Positions 7,645 to 16,304 of a DNA stretch of 64,000 bases are shown here, piece by piece; position 1 is the first letter of the stretch; every line of letters starts with the position of its first letter. The DNA is from CAMTWZ01 sp964412365 (GTDB lineage Bacteria > Bacteroidota > Rhodothermia > Balneolales > HLUCCA01). The position numbers were made by a program, and so were the translations under genes. The stretch is from the NCBI GenBank assembly GCA_964412365.1, contig CAYPOI010000003.1:1-64000 (forward strand), written 5' to 3'. Below the pieces are notes generated by a model. The model saw only the letters and a program-made list of their open reading frames with translations, did not search any database and was not told the origin of the DNA.

Positions 7645-9862
7645 ATTTCAGAAGGGTCATCCGGCTCGTAAGCACTTCCCCGCCCGCTTCCAAGCGAATC
7701 AGATAAATGCCTGACGACAATCCAGCCGCATCGAATGAGACTCGATGCTCCCCTGCTGGCATGATGCCATCAACGAGGACGGCGACTTCACGGCCTAGCA
7801 TATCAAAAATCTGTAGCTTCACATGTACGGACGCAAGATCTTGCGTCCCCACTCGATAACCGATCACTGTAGAAGGATTGAAAGGATTCGGCCAATTCCC
7901 GATTAACTCGATTCGGGATGGATGCGGATCTTCACTTGGCTCATCAATGGACGTGACATCGACGAACATCGGACGGATGTTCAGATCGCCCGATGGCTTG
8001 AACACGAGGCTGTCGGCCGATTCAGACAATCCTTCCCACCCTGTGAACACGTACCCCGGCGCGGGTTTGGCAACCAACGTCAGGTTGAGGTTCTTGTGAT
8101 AGATTCCGGAAAAGTCCCCATCCAAGGTCAAGGTGTTCACATGTACCGTGCCTCGTTCCGGAAACGGATGCGTAACCGTCAAGGTGTATGCATCCCCCAA
8201 ATCGTAGCGGACCTTCAGCAGATCGCGGATCACACCGGGCCGATGCTGCCCGAAATGCCTCATCAGATCCAAATTCTGCTGCCATCCGTCCAAATTGGCG
8301 GGTGGTGAGAACCGATGATCTTGCACACCCCATCGATTCAGATGCTCGTCCATTTCGGGTTCGATGAGGGCGACCAATGAATCGAGCGTGTTCAAGACAC
8401 GTTGCGGCTCGAAATTCGTGTTCAGCAGATCCAAATACCGGGTGATGAACCAATTGCGGTAACTCGCATTGTCCATGAGGCGGCGAAGAATGAGCGTCGA
8501 CCAGGCCCGTTCTCCGGTTGGATTCAGCGCGACCGCTAGGTAATCATTTTTCCAGGCATTGACATCCACCAGCCATCCGAATCCGAAATCGGTGTCTTTC
8601 ATCATCCAGCGCCAGCGTCCGTCGTGTCCATACGGCGCATGAGGCTCGTAGGTGGATGTGGCCCGTCGCCAGTAATCGATGTTGTTATGCGGCCAATCTC
8701 GGTTGTTCAGGTAGATGTTGGTCATCACATATTCGCCGAAATTGACCACATCCATCTGCGTTCTCACATAATCGAGCCGGGAATTGTCCGTCAACACATT
8801 GAAATTCATGAACTGCGTCATGGCCTTGTAATGATCGGCGCTCCCCTCCTGCACCACGGCGTTCAATTCAAGGAAATCGATGTTGCCGCGGGGAACCCCG
8901 TAATGCGATTCGATGTAGTGGTCGTCGTAGCGGTCGCGGATGTTGTGGATGCCCCAGTACTCGCCATTTAAAAAAACGATCGACGGACGATAGTACTGCG
9001 TATCGAAACTCAGTCCTCGGGCCAATTGCTGCATGAATCCATCCCGCAACATGGTTTTCGCCCAATCCTGACCCGAATTGCGGAGGATGAATCGGCGATA
9101 ATCGGTCAACGGCTTGTCTGGAAACAACTGAGTACGGAATCGATTGTCTCCGTAATCATTGCGAGCATACAAGCGGAAGGTTTTCTGCCGGAACGCCCGG
9201 GCCCACGCGCCATGCATCCGGATTCCGGCATCCTGAGCCAAGGCCACGCCCCCATCGTCTTCAAACAGTTCAATGTGCACGGGTCGCTCCCACAAATCCC
9301 CGCTTTGCGTGAAATTAGCCGGTGTTCCGCCGGTTTCGGTAGCAAATGGATTCGCGGCCTTCCAATCCTGATAGATTTTTCCGAGCACATAGATGCCAGT
9401 CTCATGATCGAACAGATTCAACGAATCGGTGACCAACGACACCACCGGCAATGTATACCGAGCCGCTCCCTCCGGATGCACGATATAGCTGTTGGTGTGA
9501 ATGGGGGTCACACGCAGTCCATCCCGATACGCCGCCGCACGCAGAATCGTGATTTTAAACACCTCACCTTTCGGCGGCGCCCATGGCGCATAGCTGTTGC
9601 TCACGCCCGATATCATGGAATAAGCGTTTGGCTCACCATCCCGGCTTCGAATGGGAATCGGTCCCGCTGCGACAGGCGAGAACAGCGTGGGTACCGAGCC
9701 GTTCAGCGTATAATGGACCGTGGCTCCGGCAGGCGGAGTCAGAACCAGATCGAATTCGATCGCATAGAATCCGCGCGGATGGGAAAATCCGATGGTGGAT
9801 TGGGCAACCGACTCAACACTCTGTAGAAGACAAAACGCAAGGCACAGGATCAGAAGACGCAT
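7643..9862 (-). CDS. Secreted CotH-kinase family protein with C-terminal sorting domain
   Basis: The 739-residue protein has a Sec signal peptide (cleavage near VESVAQS), a chitobiase/FN3-like segment with VHYTLNGSVPTLFSP, then a CotH kinase-like domain at about residues 140-520. The CotH region carries RMHGAWARAFRQKTFRLY, GVPRGNIDFLELN and the acidic motif MMKDTDFGFG. A bacterial-repeat-like segment (GYVFTGWEGLSES) follows, and then a type IX-style sorting region beginning NWPNPFNPSTVIGY. CotH proteins are atypical protein kinases in spore coats; in exported FCB proteins the substrate is unknown. It heads a minus-strand group but abuts the epimerase gene upstream with no spacer. Confidence 0.82.
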   Translation of the reverse strand: MRLLILCLAFCLLQSVESVAQSTIGFSHPRGFYAIEFDLVLTPPAGATVHYTLNGSVPTLFSPVAAGPIPIRSRDGEPNAYSMISGVSNSYAPWAPPKGEVFKITILRAAAYRDGLRVTPIHTNSYIVHPEGAARYTLPVVSLVTDSLNLFDHETGIYVLGKIYQDWKAANPFATETGGTPANFTQSGDLWERPVHIELFEDDGGVALAQDAGIRMHGAWARAFRQKTFRLYARNDYGDNRFRTQLFPDKPLTDYRRFILRNSGQDWAKTMLRDGFMQQLARGLSFDTQYYRPSIVFLNGEYWGIHNIRDRYDDHYIESHYGVPRGNIDFLELNAVVQEGSADHYKAMTQFMNFNVLTDNSRLDYVRTQMDVVNFGEYVMTNIYLNNRDWPHNNIDYWRRATSTYEPHAPYGHDGRWRWMMKDTDFGFGWLVDVNAWKNDYLAVALNPTGERAWSTLILRRLMDNASYRNWFITRYLDLLNTNFEPQRVLNTLDSLVALIEPEMDEHLNRWGVQDHRFSPPANLDGWQQNLDLMRHFGQHRPGVIRDLLKVRYDLGDAYTLTVTHPFPERGTVHVNTLTLDGDFSGIYHKNLNLTLVAKPAPGYVFTGWEGLSESADSLVFKPSGDLNIRPMFVDVTSIDEPSEDPHPSRIELIGNWPNPFNPSTVIGYRVGTQDLASVHVKLQIFDMLGREVAVLVDGIMPAGEHRVSFDAAGLSSGIYLIRLEAGGEVLTSRMTLLK

Positions 9863-10726
9863 TCAAGAAAATACGCTAATCACCGAGACTCTGTATCGAA
9901 ACGTCCGAGTTTCGCCCGGTGCCGCCCATACGACCGCTTCTTTCTGGGCGAACTCGACATCCTGACCCTCCGTGTCGGCGCAACCGATCCATGGTTCGAT
10001 ACACACATATGGCGCGCCGGCCTTCGCCCATATGCCGAGATAGGGGAAATCTTCGTATTCGACGCGGATCTTGCTCGGATGTCCCTCCGAAACCAGCTCA
10101 ACGCCTTTGGATCTCAGGGATTTGAACACCAAGGCGTCCGGAACAAAGGTCTCGGGTGTGATGCGGATGCGCGTTTCGTTGCTCAGATAGGGTTTCGAAT
10201 CGGTCGTCAGGAGCCCCGTGGGCGTTACCCCGAAAATGGATGCGGTTTCGAGCTGGTCGAAGTCCAGATGCGATTCGCCGAACAGATGGAAGGCCGGATG
10301 CGCGCCCAAATGAAACGGCATCGGCACCGAACCCGTGTTCTCCACTTCAAAGTGATTGATCACGGTATCGCCTTCGAGCTTGAACCCGACCCGGAACCTG
10401 AAATCGAACGGATAATGGGTGCGCGTTTCGGTATCGGACGTCAGTTCGAACACGAGCTCATCCTTCACGTGGCGGACCACCGAACAGACGCGTCGGCGGA
10501 AAAAACCATGCTTCGGATGGGGATAGGAAAGGCCGTCCACTCGGATGGATTCATTCATTTGCACCCCGATCACCGGAAACAGCACCGGAGCCTGGCCGGA
10601 CCACCAGGCGGGATCGCCTTGCCACAGACGCTCGGAACCGTCGCGCTGGTCGATGAGTGAAGTCCACTCCGCGCCGATCGGTGACGCGCTAAGGCGGAGG
10701 ATGTCGTTGTGGATGGATGGATTCAT
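9863..10726 (-). CDS. Aldose 1-epimerase family protein
   Basis: The 287-residue protein belongs to the galactose mutarotase-like fold. Visible features are LFPVIGVQMNESIRVDG, the conserved HGFFRRR and FHLGAHPAFHLF histidine motifs and CIEPWIGCADTEGQ. It resembles the LacX/YeaD-type branch (hexose-phosphate or unspecified aldose mutarotation) more than GalM. The start MNPSIHNDI was chosen because its ATG overlaps the upstream stop by 4 nt. The in-frame extension to 10918 runs antisense-like through the preceding gene and is not credible. Confidence 0.82.
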   Translation of the reverse strand: MNPSIHNDILRLSASPIGAEWTSLIDQRDGSERLWQGDPAWWSGQAPVLFPVIGVQMNESIRVDGLSYPHPKHGFFRRRVCSVVRHVKDELVFELTSDTETRTHYPFDFRFRVGFKLEGDTVINHFEVENTGSVPMPFHLGAHPAFHLFGESHLDFDQLETASIFGVTPTGLLTTDSKPYLSNETRIRITPETFVPDALVFKSLRSKGVELVSEGHPSKIRVEYEDFPYLGIWAKAGAPYVCIEPWIGCADTEGQDVEFAQKEAVVWAAPGETRTFRYRVSVISVFS

Positions 10727-11478
10727 GAATCGGTTTTGGGTTTGCCCGGTACAAACCGGTTCGTTTTGGCCAGATAGGCGGCATACTTCGGATCTCCTGC
10801 CATTTTCTTTTCCAGCATGGGCACGCCCGACACCTGCAAAATCAAATACGTGATCACGGCCGGACCGATCAACGCCCACCATCCGCCTGCGATCGACATC
10901 AAGCCGATTCCCCACCACAAGGTCACTTCCCCGAAATAATTCGGATGTCGGCTGGTGGCCCAGAGACCGGTGTCGAGCACTTTCCCTTTGTTGGATGGGT
11001 CGCTCAAGAAATCGGCGAGTTGTTTATCAGCCACCATTTCGGTAACAAACCCAACCATGAAAATCAGGAGTCCGAACGTGTCGATGAATCCCCATCCGCC
11101 TGCCGGATTCCCATTCACAGCGATGAGAGGCATCGCAACAAGAACCATCAGAACGGATTGTAGCACAAAGACTTGAAGATAGCTTCTCCAGTAGATCGAA
11201 TCGCCCCATTCGGCGCGCCAAGCGGCGTACCGTGGATCTTCGGATTTGCCCTGATTGCGTCGGCCGATGTGCCAGGTCAAGCGGATTCCCCAAATCAGGA
11301 CCAACCCCGTGACGACCGTCGCACGGACATCTTGTCCATCGTTTTGCAGCCAGGAAAGGATGCCGATGAGGGCGATGCCCAAGCCCCAGGCCACATCCGC
11401 GACATCCATCCGCTTGCTGCGGATGGAAACGCCGTACCAGGCCAGACTCCACAGGATGACGAAGGAAACGAGTGTCAT
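10723..11478 (-). CDS. DUF1295 family membrane protein (steroid-reductase/ICMT-like)
   Basis: The 251-residue polytopic membrane protein has about six hydrophobic segments. DUF1295 hallmarks are DVAWGLGI near the N-terminus, LTWHIGRRNQGKSEDPRY, and the NAD(P)H-binding-like C-terminal TGLWATSRHPNYFGEVTLWW shared with steroid reductases and isoprenylcysteine methyltransferases. Substrate is unknown; relatives occur beside lipid-modification genes. ATGA overlaps join it to the DUF2177 gene upstream and the epimerase downstream. Confidence 0.82.
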   Translation of the reverse strand: MTLVSFVILWSLAWYGVSIRSKRMDVADVAWGLGIALIGILSWLQNDGQDVRATVVTGLVLIWGIRLTWHIGRRNQGKSEDPRYAAWRAEWGDSIYWRSYLQVFVLQSVLMVLVAMPLIAVNGNPAGGWGFIDTFGLLIFMVGFVTEMVADKQLADFLSDPSNKGKVLDTGLWATSRHPNYFGEVTLWWGIGLMSIAGGWWALIGPAVITYLILQVSGVPMLEKKMAGDPKYAAYLAKTNRFVPGKPKTDS

Positions 11479-11879
11479 CCCAGTTTCTGCGTGACCCACG
11501 ATGCGATGACCGCAACAGTGCCGGTTAGCAACGCGCCCCAGATGATGTCGATGATGGTGACCATCACCGGCCAATCGCGCAATGTGGCTTGATTGGTGAG
11601 ATCGTAGGTCCCATAGGCGACAATTCCATAGACGGCACCCATCAGGAAAATTCGACCGAAGCCCGATGCTGACGCTATTGCAGGTTGGATGACGAGCAGG
11701 GTGAGTCCGACGCCATAAATGAGATAGAAGAACGCGGCAGGACCATAATTCACCGTATCGCCCAAAAGGTGACCGATTTTCGGTTGATAGAACCGGGAAT
11801 ACATGGTTCGGAGCCAGACCGAATCGATGGCGAGCATCGAGACGATGGTGGCTACAACGGAGATGAGGAAGGGTTTCAT
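11475..11879 (-). CDS. DUF2177 family membrane protein
   Basis: A 134-residue protein with four predicted transmembrane helices. The N-terminal AIDSVWLRTMYSRFYQPKIG and the central GIVAYGTYDLTNQATLRDWP match the DUF2177 family. Function is unknown. DUF2177 and DUF1295 genes are frequent neighbours, often near fatty-acid modification genes, so a lipid-related role is a reasonable guess. It overlaps the next gene by 4 nt. Confidence 0.82.
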   Translation of the reverse strand: MKPFLISVVATIVSMLAIDSVWLRTMYSRFYQPKIGHLLGDTVNYGPAAFFYLIYGVGLTLLVIQPAIASASGFGRIFLMGAVYGIVAYGTYDLTNQATLRDWPVMVTIIDIIWGALLTGTVAVIASWVTQKLG

Positions 11880-11888
11880 AGGCGGAAT

Positions 11889-13151
11889 CTACCCAAAACG
11901 CTCGTAAATCGCCTTATCGAGGGCGGCGCGGTGATCCGGATGAGCGATGTCGCGCATCATCTTCGCACGCTGATGCAAATTCTTGCCATACAGATTGGCC
12001 ACACCGTGTTCGGTGACCACATACTGCACGTGCGCCCGAGTGGTGACAACCCCCGCTCCTTCCTTCAAAAACGGCACGATCTTGCTGACTCCCTTCGGCG
12101 TGACACTGGGCAGCGCGATGATCGGCTTCCCTCCTTCGCTTAGCGATGCGCCGCGAATGAAATCCATCTGTCCGCCCACACCCGAGAAATGATAGGTTCC
12201 GATCGAATCGGCGCAGACCTGACCCGTGATGTCGATTTCAATGGCGCTGTTGATGGCCGTCACCTTCGGATTCTGGCGAATCACCGCCGTATCGTTCACA
12301 TAGGAGGCTTCCAGGAACGTGAAAATCGGATTGTCGTCGATGAAATCGTACATCGAGCGCGAGCCCACCGCGAAACTGGACACCACTTTGCCGCGATGCT
12401 TGCGCTTGCGTGAATTGTCGACCACGCCGGACTCGATCAGAGGAATGAGTCCGTCTGAGAACATCTCCGTATGCACGCCGAGGTGCTTGTGATTGGTCAG
12501 GGCACGGAGCGTGGCGTCGGGAATGCTTCCGATGCCCATTTGAAGCGTGGCCCCGTCTTCGATCAATTCGGCAATGAAATGACCGATTTTAAGATCTTCG
12601 GGAGACAACGCCTCCCCATAATTCACTTCCGGCAACGGTTCATCGCCGAGGGCCATGGCCGTGATGTCGTTCACATGGATGAAGCTGTCGCCATGGGTAC
12701 GAGGCAAATTGGGATTGACCTGCGCGATCACCACTTTCGCATTCCGGATCGCGGAACGAGCCACATCCACCGATGGACCCAACGAGCAATAGCCATGTCG
12801 GTCGGGTGGCGACACCATGATCAGGGCCGCATCCAAGGGCAGATACCCATTGTCGAACAGCCGGGAAATCTCGCTCAGAAACACAGGGATGTAATCGCCA
12901 CGGCGGTCGACGATCACCGGACGGATGTTCTGTGAAACGAACAGCGAATTGAAATAGAAGCTTTCCCGGAATTCCGGGTTTGTGATGGGCGTGGAGCCCA
13001 GCGTGGTGATGTTCACCAGTTCCACGTTCCGAAGCTCGGACGCGCGTTCAGATAGGGCTCGGAGCAGAGCCAACGGTGTTGCCGCGCTGCCATGAACAAA
13101 GACGCGGCTATCGGATTGGATGAGGGAAACGGCCTCTTTGAGTGTGATCAT
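11889..13151 (-). CDS. Acetyl-CoA hydrolase/CoA-transferase family protein
   Basis: The 420-residue protein matches the acetyl-CoA hydrolase/4-hydroxybutyrate CoA-transferase family (Cat1/Cat2 type). It has VFVHGSAATPLALLRAL at the N-terminus, the presumed catalytic glutamate in GVHTEMFSDGLIPL, and the CoA-site glycines in FSGVGGQMDFIRGA. It likely swaps CoA between acetate and another carboxylate or hydrolyses an acyl-CoA; the substrate is not readable from sequence. The start MITLKEAVSLI is preferred over an upstream ATG at 13202 because homology begins there. A 9-nt spacer leads to the DUF2177 gene. Confidence 0.85.
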   Translation of the reverse strand: MITLKEAVSLIQSDSRVFVHGSAATPLALLRALSERASELRNVELVNITTLGSTPITNPEFRESFYFNSLFVSQNIRPVIVDRRGDYIPVFLSEISRLFDNGYLPLDAALIMVSPPDRHGYCSLGPSVDVARSAIRNAKVVIAQVNPNLPRTHGDSFIHVNDITAMALGDEPLPEVNYGEALSPEDLKIGHFIAELIEDGATLQMGIGSIPDATLRALTNHKHLGVHTEMFSDGLIPLIESGVVDNSRKRKHRGKVVSSFAVGSRSMYDFIDDNPIFTFLEASYVNDTAVIRQNPKVTAINSAIEIDITGQVCADSIGTYHFSGVGGQMDFIRGASLSEGGKPIIALPSVTPKGVSKIVPFLKEGAGVVTTRAHVQYVVTEHGVANLYGKNLHQRAKMMRDIAHPDHRAALDKAIYERFG

Positions 13152-13226
13152 GAGCGAATGTACGACGAGCATCGGACGCGGGGAAGCGTTCCGCCTCAAC
13201 AACGCAACAGGTGTGAAGGATTGGGC

Positions 13227-13262
13227 AAAAAAAAACCCGCCTCTTCTTTAGAGACGGGTTTC
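13227..13262 (-). terminator. Rho-independent terminator after tRNA-Leu
   Basis: Read on the minus strand, aacccgtctct pairs with agaggcgggtt (11 bp, one G-T wobble, short A-rich loop) and runs into nine T. It ends the tRNA-Leu transcript about 75 nt before the CoA-transferase gene. Confidence 0.85.
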
Positions 13263-13273
13263 TTGTATGCTTG

Positions 13274-13355
13274 TACCGGCGGCCGGAATCGAACCGGCAC
13301 TCAGTTAAGAACACGATTTTGAGTCGTGCGCGTCTACCAGTTCCGCCACGCCGGC
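13274..13355 (-). tRNA. tRNA-Leu (anticodon CAA)
   Basis: The minus-strand cloverleaf begins GCCGGCGTGGCGG with acceptor stem gccggcg/cgccggt. The anticodon stem CACGA/TCGTG encloses the loop CTCAAAA, giving CAA (reads UUG). A long class II variable arm follows and the T-arm is GGTTCGATTCC. The 3' CCA is not encoded. A promoter lies directly upstream and a terminator directly downstream, so it is monocistronic. Confidence 0.95.
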
Positions 13356-13361
13356 ATCTTT

Positions 13362-13394
13362 TAAATATACGCACTCTCCCCTAAATTGCGCCAA
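13362..13394 (-). promoter_or_regulatory. Promoter of tRNA-Leu (TTG-N22-TATATTTA)
   Basis: On the minus strand TTG (13394-13392) is 22 nt from TATATTTA (13369-13362), close to the Bacteroidota consensus TTG-N~20-TAnnTTTG. The -7 element ends 6 nt before the tRNA 5' base. It overlaps the start region of the divergent histidine kinase gene. Confidence 0.55.
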
Positions 13395-16300
13395 TGCATT
13401 TGGCTAAAAAACTCGTCGGGATCCTATTTTTTGGTGGCAGCTTGCTCGTCGGTTCGGTTTTCGGCCAAACGCGCCTGTTCACATCCTATACCAAAGCCGA
13501 TGGCCTGCCGTCCGATTACGTGATGCGCATCTATCAGTCTCCAGGGGGGTTGATGTGGTTCGGCACGGAACGCGGCGCCGTTTCCTACGATGGGGAGCGT
13601 TTCACGCGGTACACCACCGCCGACGGACTTCCTCATAACATGGTTTTCGACATGTTGGAAGATTCTCAAGGTCGCACATGGTTCGCCACCCAGTCTCCAT
13701 CCCTCCGTTATGTGCAACACAACACGATTCACACGTTTTTGGATTCGTCAGGCACCACGGATCCGGTCAGCGCCATCGCAACGGATCGCAGCGGACGAGT
13801 CCTGTTTCGATTTCATAACGGAATAGGCGTGTTGAACGGGACACAGTACGAATTCCATCCCATCGACCTACCTGTTTCCAAAGAATCGAACATGATCCGG
13901 TTGATGGATGGCCGATTGATGCTGTCCGATTCGAAACATGTGCTGGCTGCGCGCATCGACTCGGGCACCGACCTTCGTTTCGACACCTTGCATGTGTTCG
14001 CCCGACACAGCATCTATGCCACGTTTCAGCAGGCATCTGATTCCACCATTTTCATCTCCAACAACGCTGAACTGCTTCGGTATCGGCTTCAGGATTCTGA
14101 GCTGCATCTGCTGTCGTCGGTGGAGATTCCCTTCAGCACCACCATGGAAATTCTGCCGGGAAGCCGGTCGAAAAGAGTGGTTTTAGGAAGTCGGAATTTC
14201 GGGCTATCGATGGTTCAGGACGGCATCCACTCTCAGATCATCACCTCCCAGGGAAGTCAGAACAACCACATCAGCGCTCAGCTGGTCGATTATGAGGGAA
14301 ATCTATGGGTCGCTCATTTCGGACAAGGGGTTCAAAAAATCACCTCTTGGAATGCGATTGTGTACGATCAGGAAAGCGGCATCTTGGAACGGAATATCTG
14401 GAGGGTGGATACCGACGGCGATCGACTCTTTGCGATGAGTGTGGCAGGCATCCAAACGATTGAGAAGGGTGTTGTTAGGAATGATCTGAATAAGAATTTG
14501 AAACACAGAACCGTACGTGGGATTCAGATCGGTGGAAATCGACTTTACATCGGCACCATGGCAGCCGTCTATGTGTACGAATTCAATCCATTGACCAGAA
14601 CCGTGGGCAATAGAATCGATATCATTGACGTCGGCGATGGGGTGAATGATCTCCATCTCGCCAAAGACGGCACGTTGTGGATTGCCGCGGCAGGAACCAC
14701 ATTATATCGCCGCCTGCTGGATGGATCCATCAAACACTATCCCGTTCGAAACGGTGTGGAACGTCTGATCGGAAGTGGGGACGCGGTGTGGTGGCTCACA
14801 TCCGATGATGGCGCGTATCGGTTCGAGGCGGACTCACTGGCTCACTACGTGCCCTCCAACTCAGTCTGGAGTCTGCACGAGGATGAGCATGGAATCATGA
14901 TCGGCACCTCCACCGGCTTGGTACGGATTCCACCGCAAGGTCAACCCACCACCTATCCCGTTTCGGAAGTGATTGGTGTCTTTCCGACGGGCGATCCGGT
15001 AACGTCCGTTCCCGCATACTGGGTGATCACTCGAACCCATGTCCATCGGCTGGAGGGCGACGAACTGATCGAAACGACAAGCCTTGCCCCCATCAGCAAT
15101 GAAATGTCCGGTGCTCATTGGCTGATTCCATCAGCCGACCGAAATTCCATGATTCTCGCCACTGGGAGCGGTGTCCTGGTGTATGATCTGACCCAGTCCG
15201 GCCGACAGATTCCGTCTCCGAAAGTGGCGGTTCATTCGGTTCTGATCAATTCACAGCCTGTTCGACTGCGACCGAACGAACCTCTTCAACTGCGCGCGGC
15301 GTCCATCGCGCTGGACGTCACCTTTTCCGGACTCACCTTTTTGAAAGAGCGCGATACCCGGTTCACGTACCGGTTGTTGGGTTTGGACGATGAATGGTCG
15401 AGCTCCCAACCGATACGAAGTGTCCGTTATGCGAATCTGCCACCGGGCAGTTATGAGTTTCAGGTGAAGGCGGCCAATGTGGATGGCCTCGAATCCGAGC
15501 AACCCGCCGTGATTCGGATTGAGATTTACCCACCGATTTGGATGCATCCGCTGTTTTTGATGGTTATTTTCGCCGGCGTCATCGTCTTAGGGATACTTGC
15601 GATCCGATGGAAATTGAACGTCGTTCGCTTGGACATGATCAAGCGCAACGAACAACGCCAATTCGAAGCCATTCAACGGATCGGCGCATCGATCTCGCAC
15701 GACATCAAGAACACGGTCTTCAGTCTGAATCTTCTGGCGCGGAATCTGGAGAAGCGGTTCGACAATCCGGAATTCCGCAAAGACGCCATCGAAACGATTG
15801 AATCGAGCTTGACCTATCTGTCGACGCTGGTATCACGGCTGCAAAAACAAGCAACCGGATTTTCGGTGACGAAGGCGGATGTGGACATCCATGAGTTGGT
15901 CCACACCATCCAAAAAAGGTTATCTGTGATCTCGGAACGAGACATCACGGTCGACATCCCGACCGGATGCATCCTCTCCACCGATCCGGAAATACTGGAG
16001 CGCATACTGGAAAATCTCATCCAAAATGCGATAGATGCCACATCCGCTGCGGATTCCATCACGGTTTCAGCGAAGCGAGAGTCGAACGGATCGATCGTTT
16101 GTGTGACGGACACGGGCAAAGGAATGAGCCAGGAATTCATTCGAGACCAGCTGTTCAAGCCGTTTCAGTCGACCAAAACCAAAGGAATCGGAATCGGGTT
16201 GTACACCTGCAAAGAATTGATCGAGGTTCTGAACGGTACCGTTACTGTGGAATCCGAGCTCGGCAAAGGCACCACCTTTTGCATCCGTTTTGTATCTTGA
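13394..16300 (+). CDS. Two-component sensor histidine kinase with beta-propeller sensor
   Basis: The 968-residue protein has an N-terminal signal peptide (cleavage near GSVFGQ) and a large periplasmic two-component-propeller region (repeats such as GGLMWFGTERGAVSYDG). A Y_Y_Y domain follows (YRLLGLDDEWSSSQ, then LPPGSYEFQVKA), and one transmembrane helix near residues 717-738. The cytoplasmic kinase has H-box SHDIKN (His769), N-box ENLIQNAIDA, G1 VTDTGKGM and G2 KGIGIGLY. Unlike many Bacteroidota hybrids there is no receiver or AraC output domain and no response regulator nearby, so its partner is elsewhere. The -7-like TAAATTG lies only 5 nt before the ATG, suggesting a leaderless mRNA. Confidence 0.88.
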   Translation: MHLAKKLVGILFFGGSLLVGSVFGQTRLFTSYTKADGLPSDYVMRIYQSPGGLMWFGTERGAVSYDGERFTRYTTADGLPHNMVFDMLEDSQGRTWFATQSPSLRYVQHNTIHTFLDSSGTTDPVSAIATDRSGRVLFRFHNGIGVLNGTQYEFHPIDLPVSKESNMIRLMDGRLMLSDSKHVLAARIDSGTDLRFDTLHVFARHSIYATFQQASDSTIFISNNAELLRYRLQDSELHLLSSVEIPFSTTMEILPGSRSKRVVLGSRNFGLSMVQDGIHSQIITSQGSQNNHISAQLVDYEGNLWVAHFGQGVQKITSWNAIVYDQESGILERNIWRVDTDGDRLFAMSVAGIQTIEKGVVRNDLNKNLKHRTVRGIQIGGNRLYIGTMAAVYVYEFNPLTRTVGNRIDIIDVGDGVNDLHLAKDGTLWIAAAGTTLYRRLLDGSIKHYPVRNGVERLIGSGDAVWWLTSDDGAYRFEADSLAHYVPSNSVWSLHEDEHGIMIGTSTGLVRIPPQGQPTTYPVSEVIGVFPTGDPVTSVPAYWVITRTHVHRLEGDELIETTSLAPISNEMSGAHWLIPSADRNSMILATGSGVLVYDLTQSGRQIPSPKVAVHSVLINSQPVRLRPNEPLQLRAASIALDVTFSGLTFLKERDTRFTYRLLGLDDEWSSSQPIRSVRYANLPPGSYEFQVKAANVDGLESEQPAVIRIEIYPPIWMHPLFLMVIFAGVIVLGILAIRWKLNVVRLDMIKRNEQRQFEAIQRIGASISHDIKNTVFSLNLLARNLEKRFDNPEFRKDAIETIESSLTYLSTLVSRLQKQATGFSVTKADVDIHELVHTIQKRLSVISERDITVDIPTGCILSTDPEILERILENLIQNAIDATSAADSITVSAKRESNGSIVCVTDTGKGMSQEFIRDQLFKPFQSTKTKGIGIGLYTCKELIEVLNGTVTVESELGKGTTFCIRFVS

Positions 16301-16304
16301 TGGC

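Noticed and set aside
9026..9826. A 266-codon plus-strand ORF opposite the CotH-family gene
   Set aside because: It lies wholly antisense to a gene with clear domains, has no recognisable motif and a His/Arg-rich composition typical of a shadow frame.
13227..13262. Attenuator of the CoA-transferase gene
   Set aside because: The hairpin follows tRNA-Leu directly on the same strand, so it is simply the tRNA terminator.
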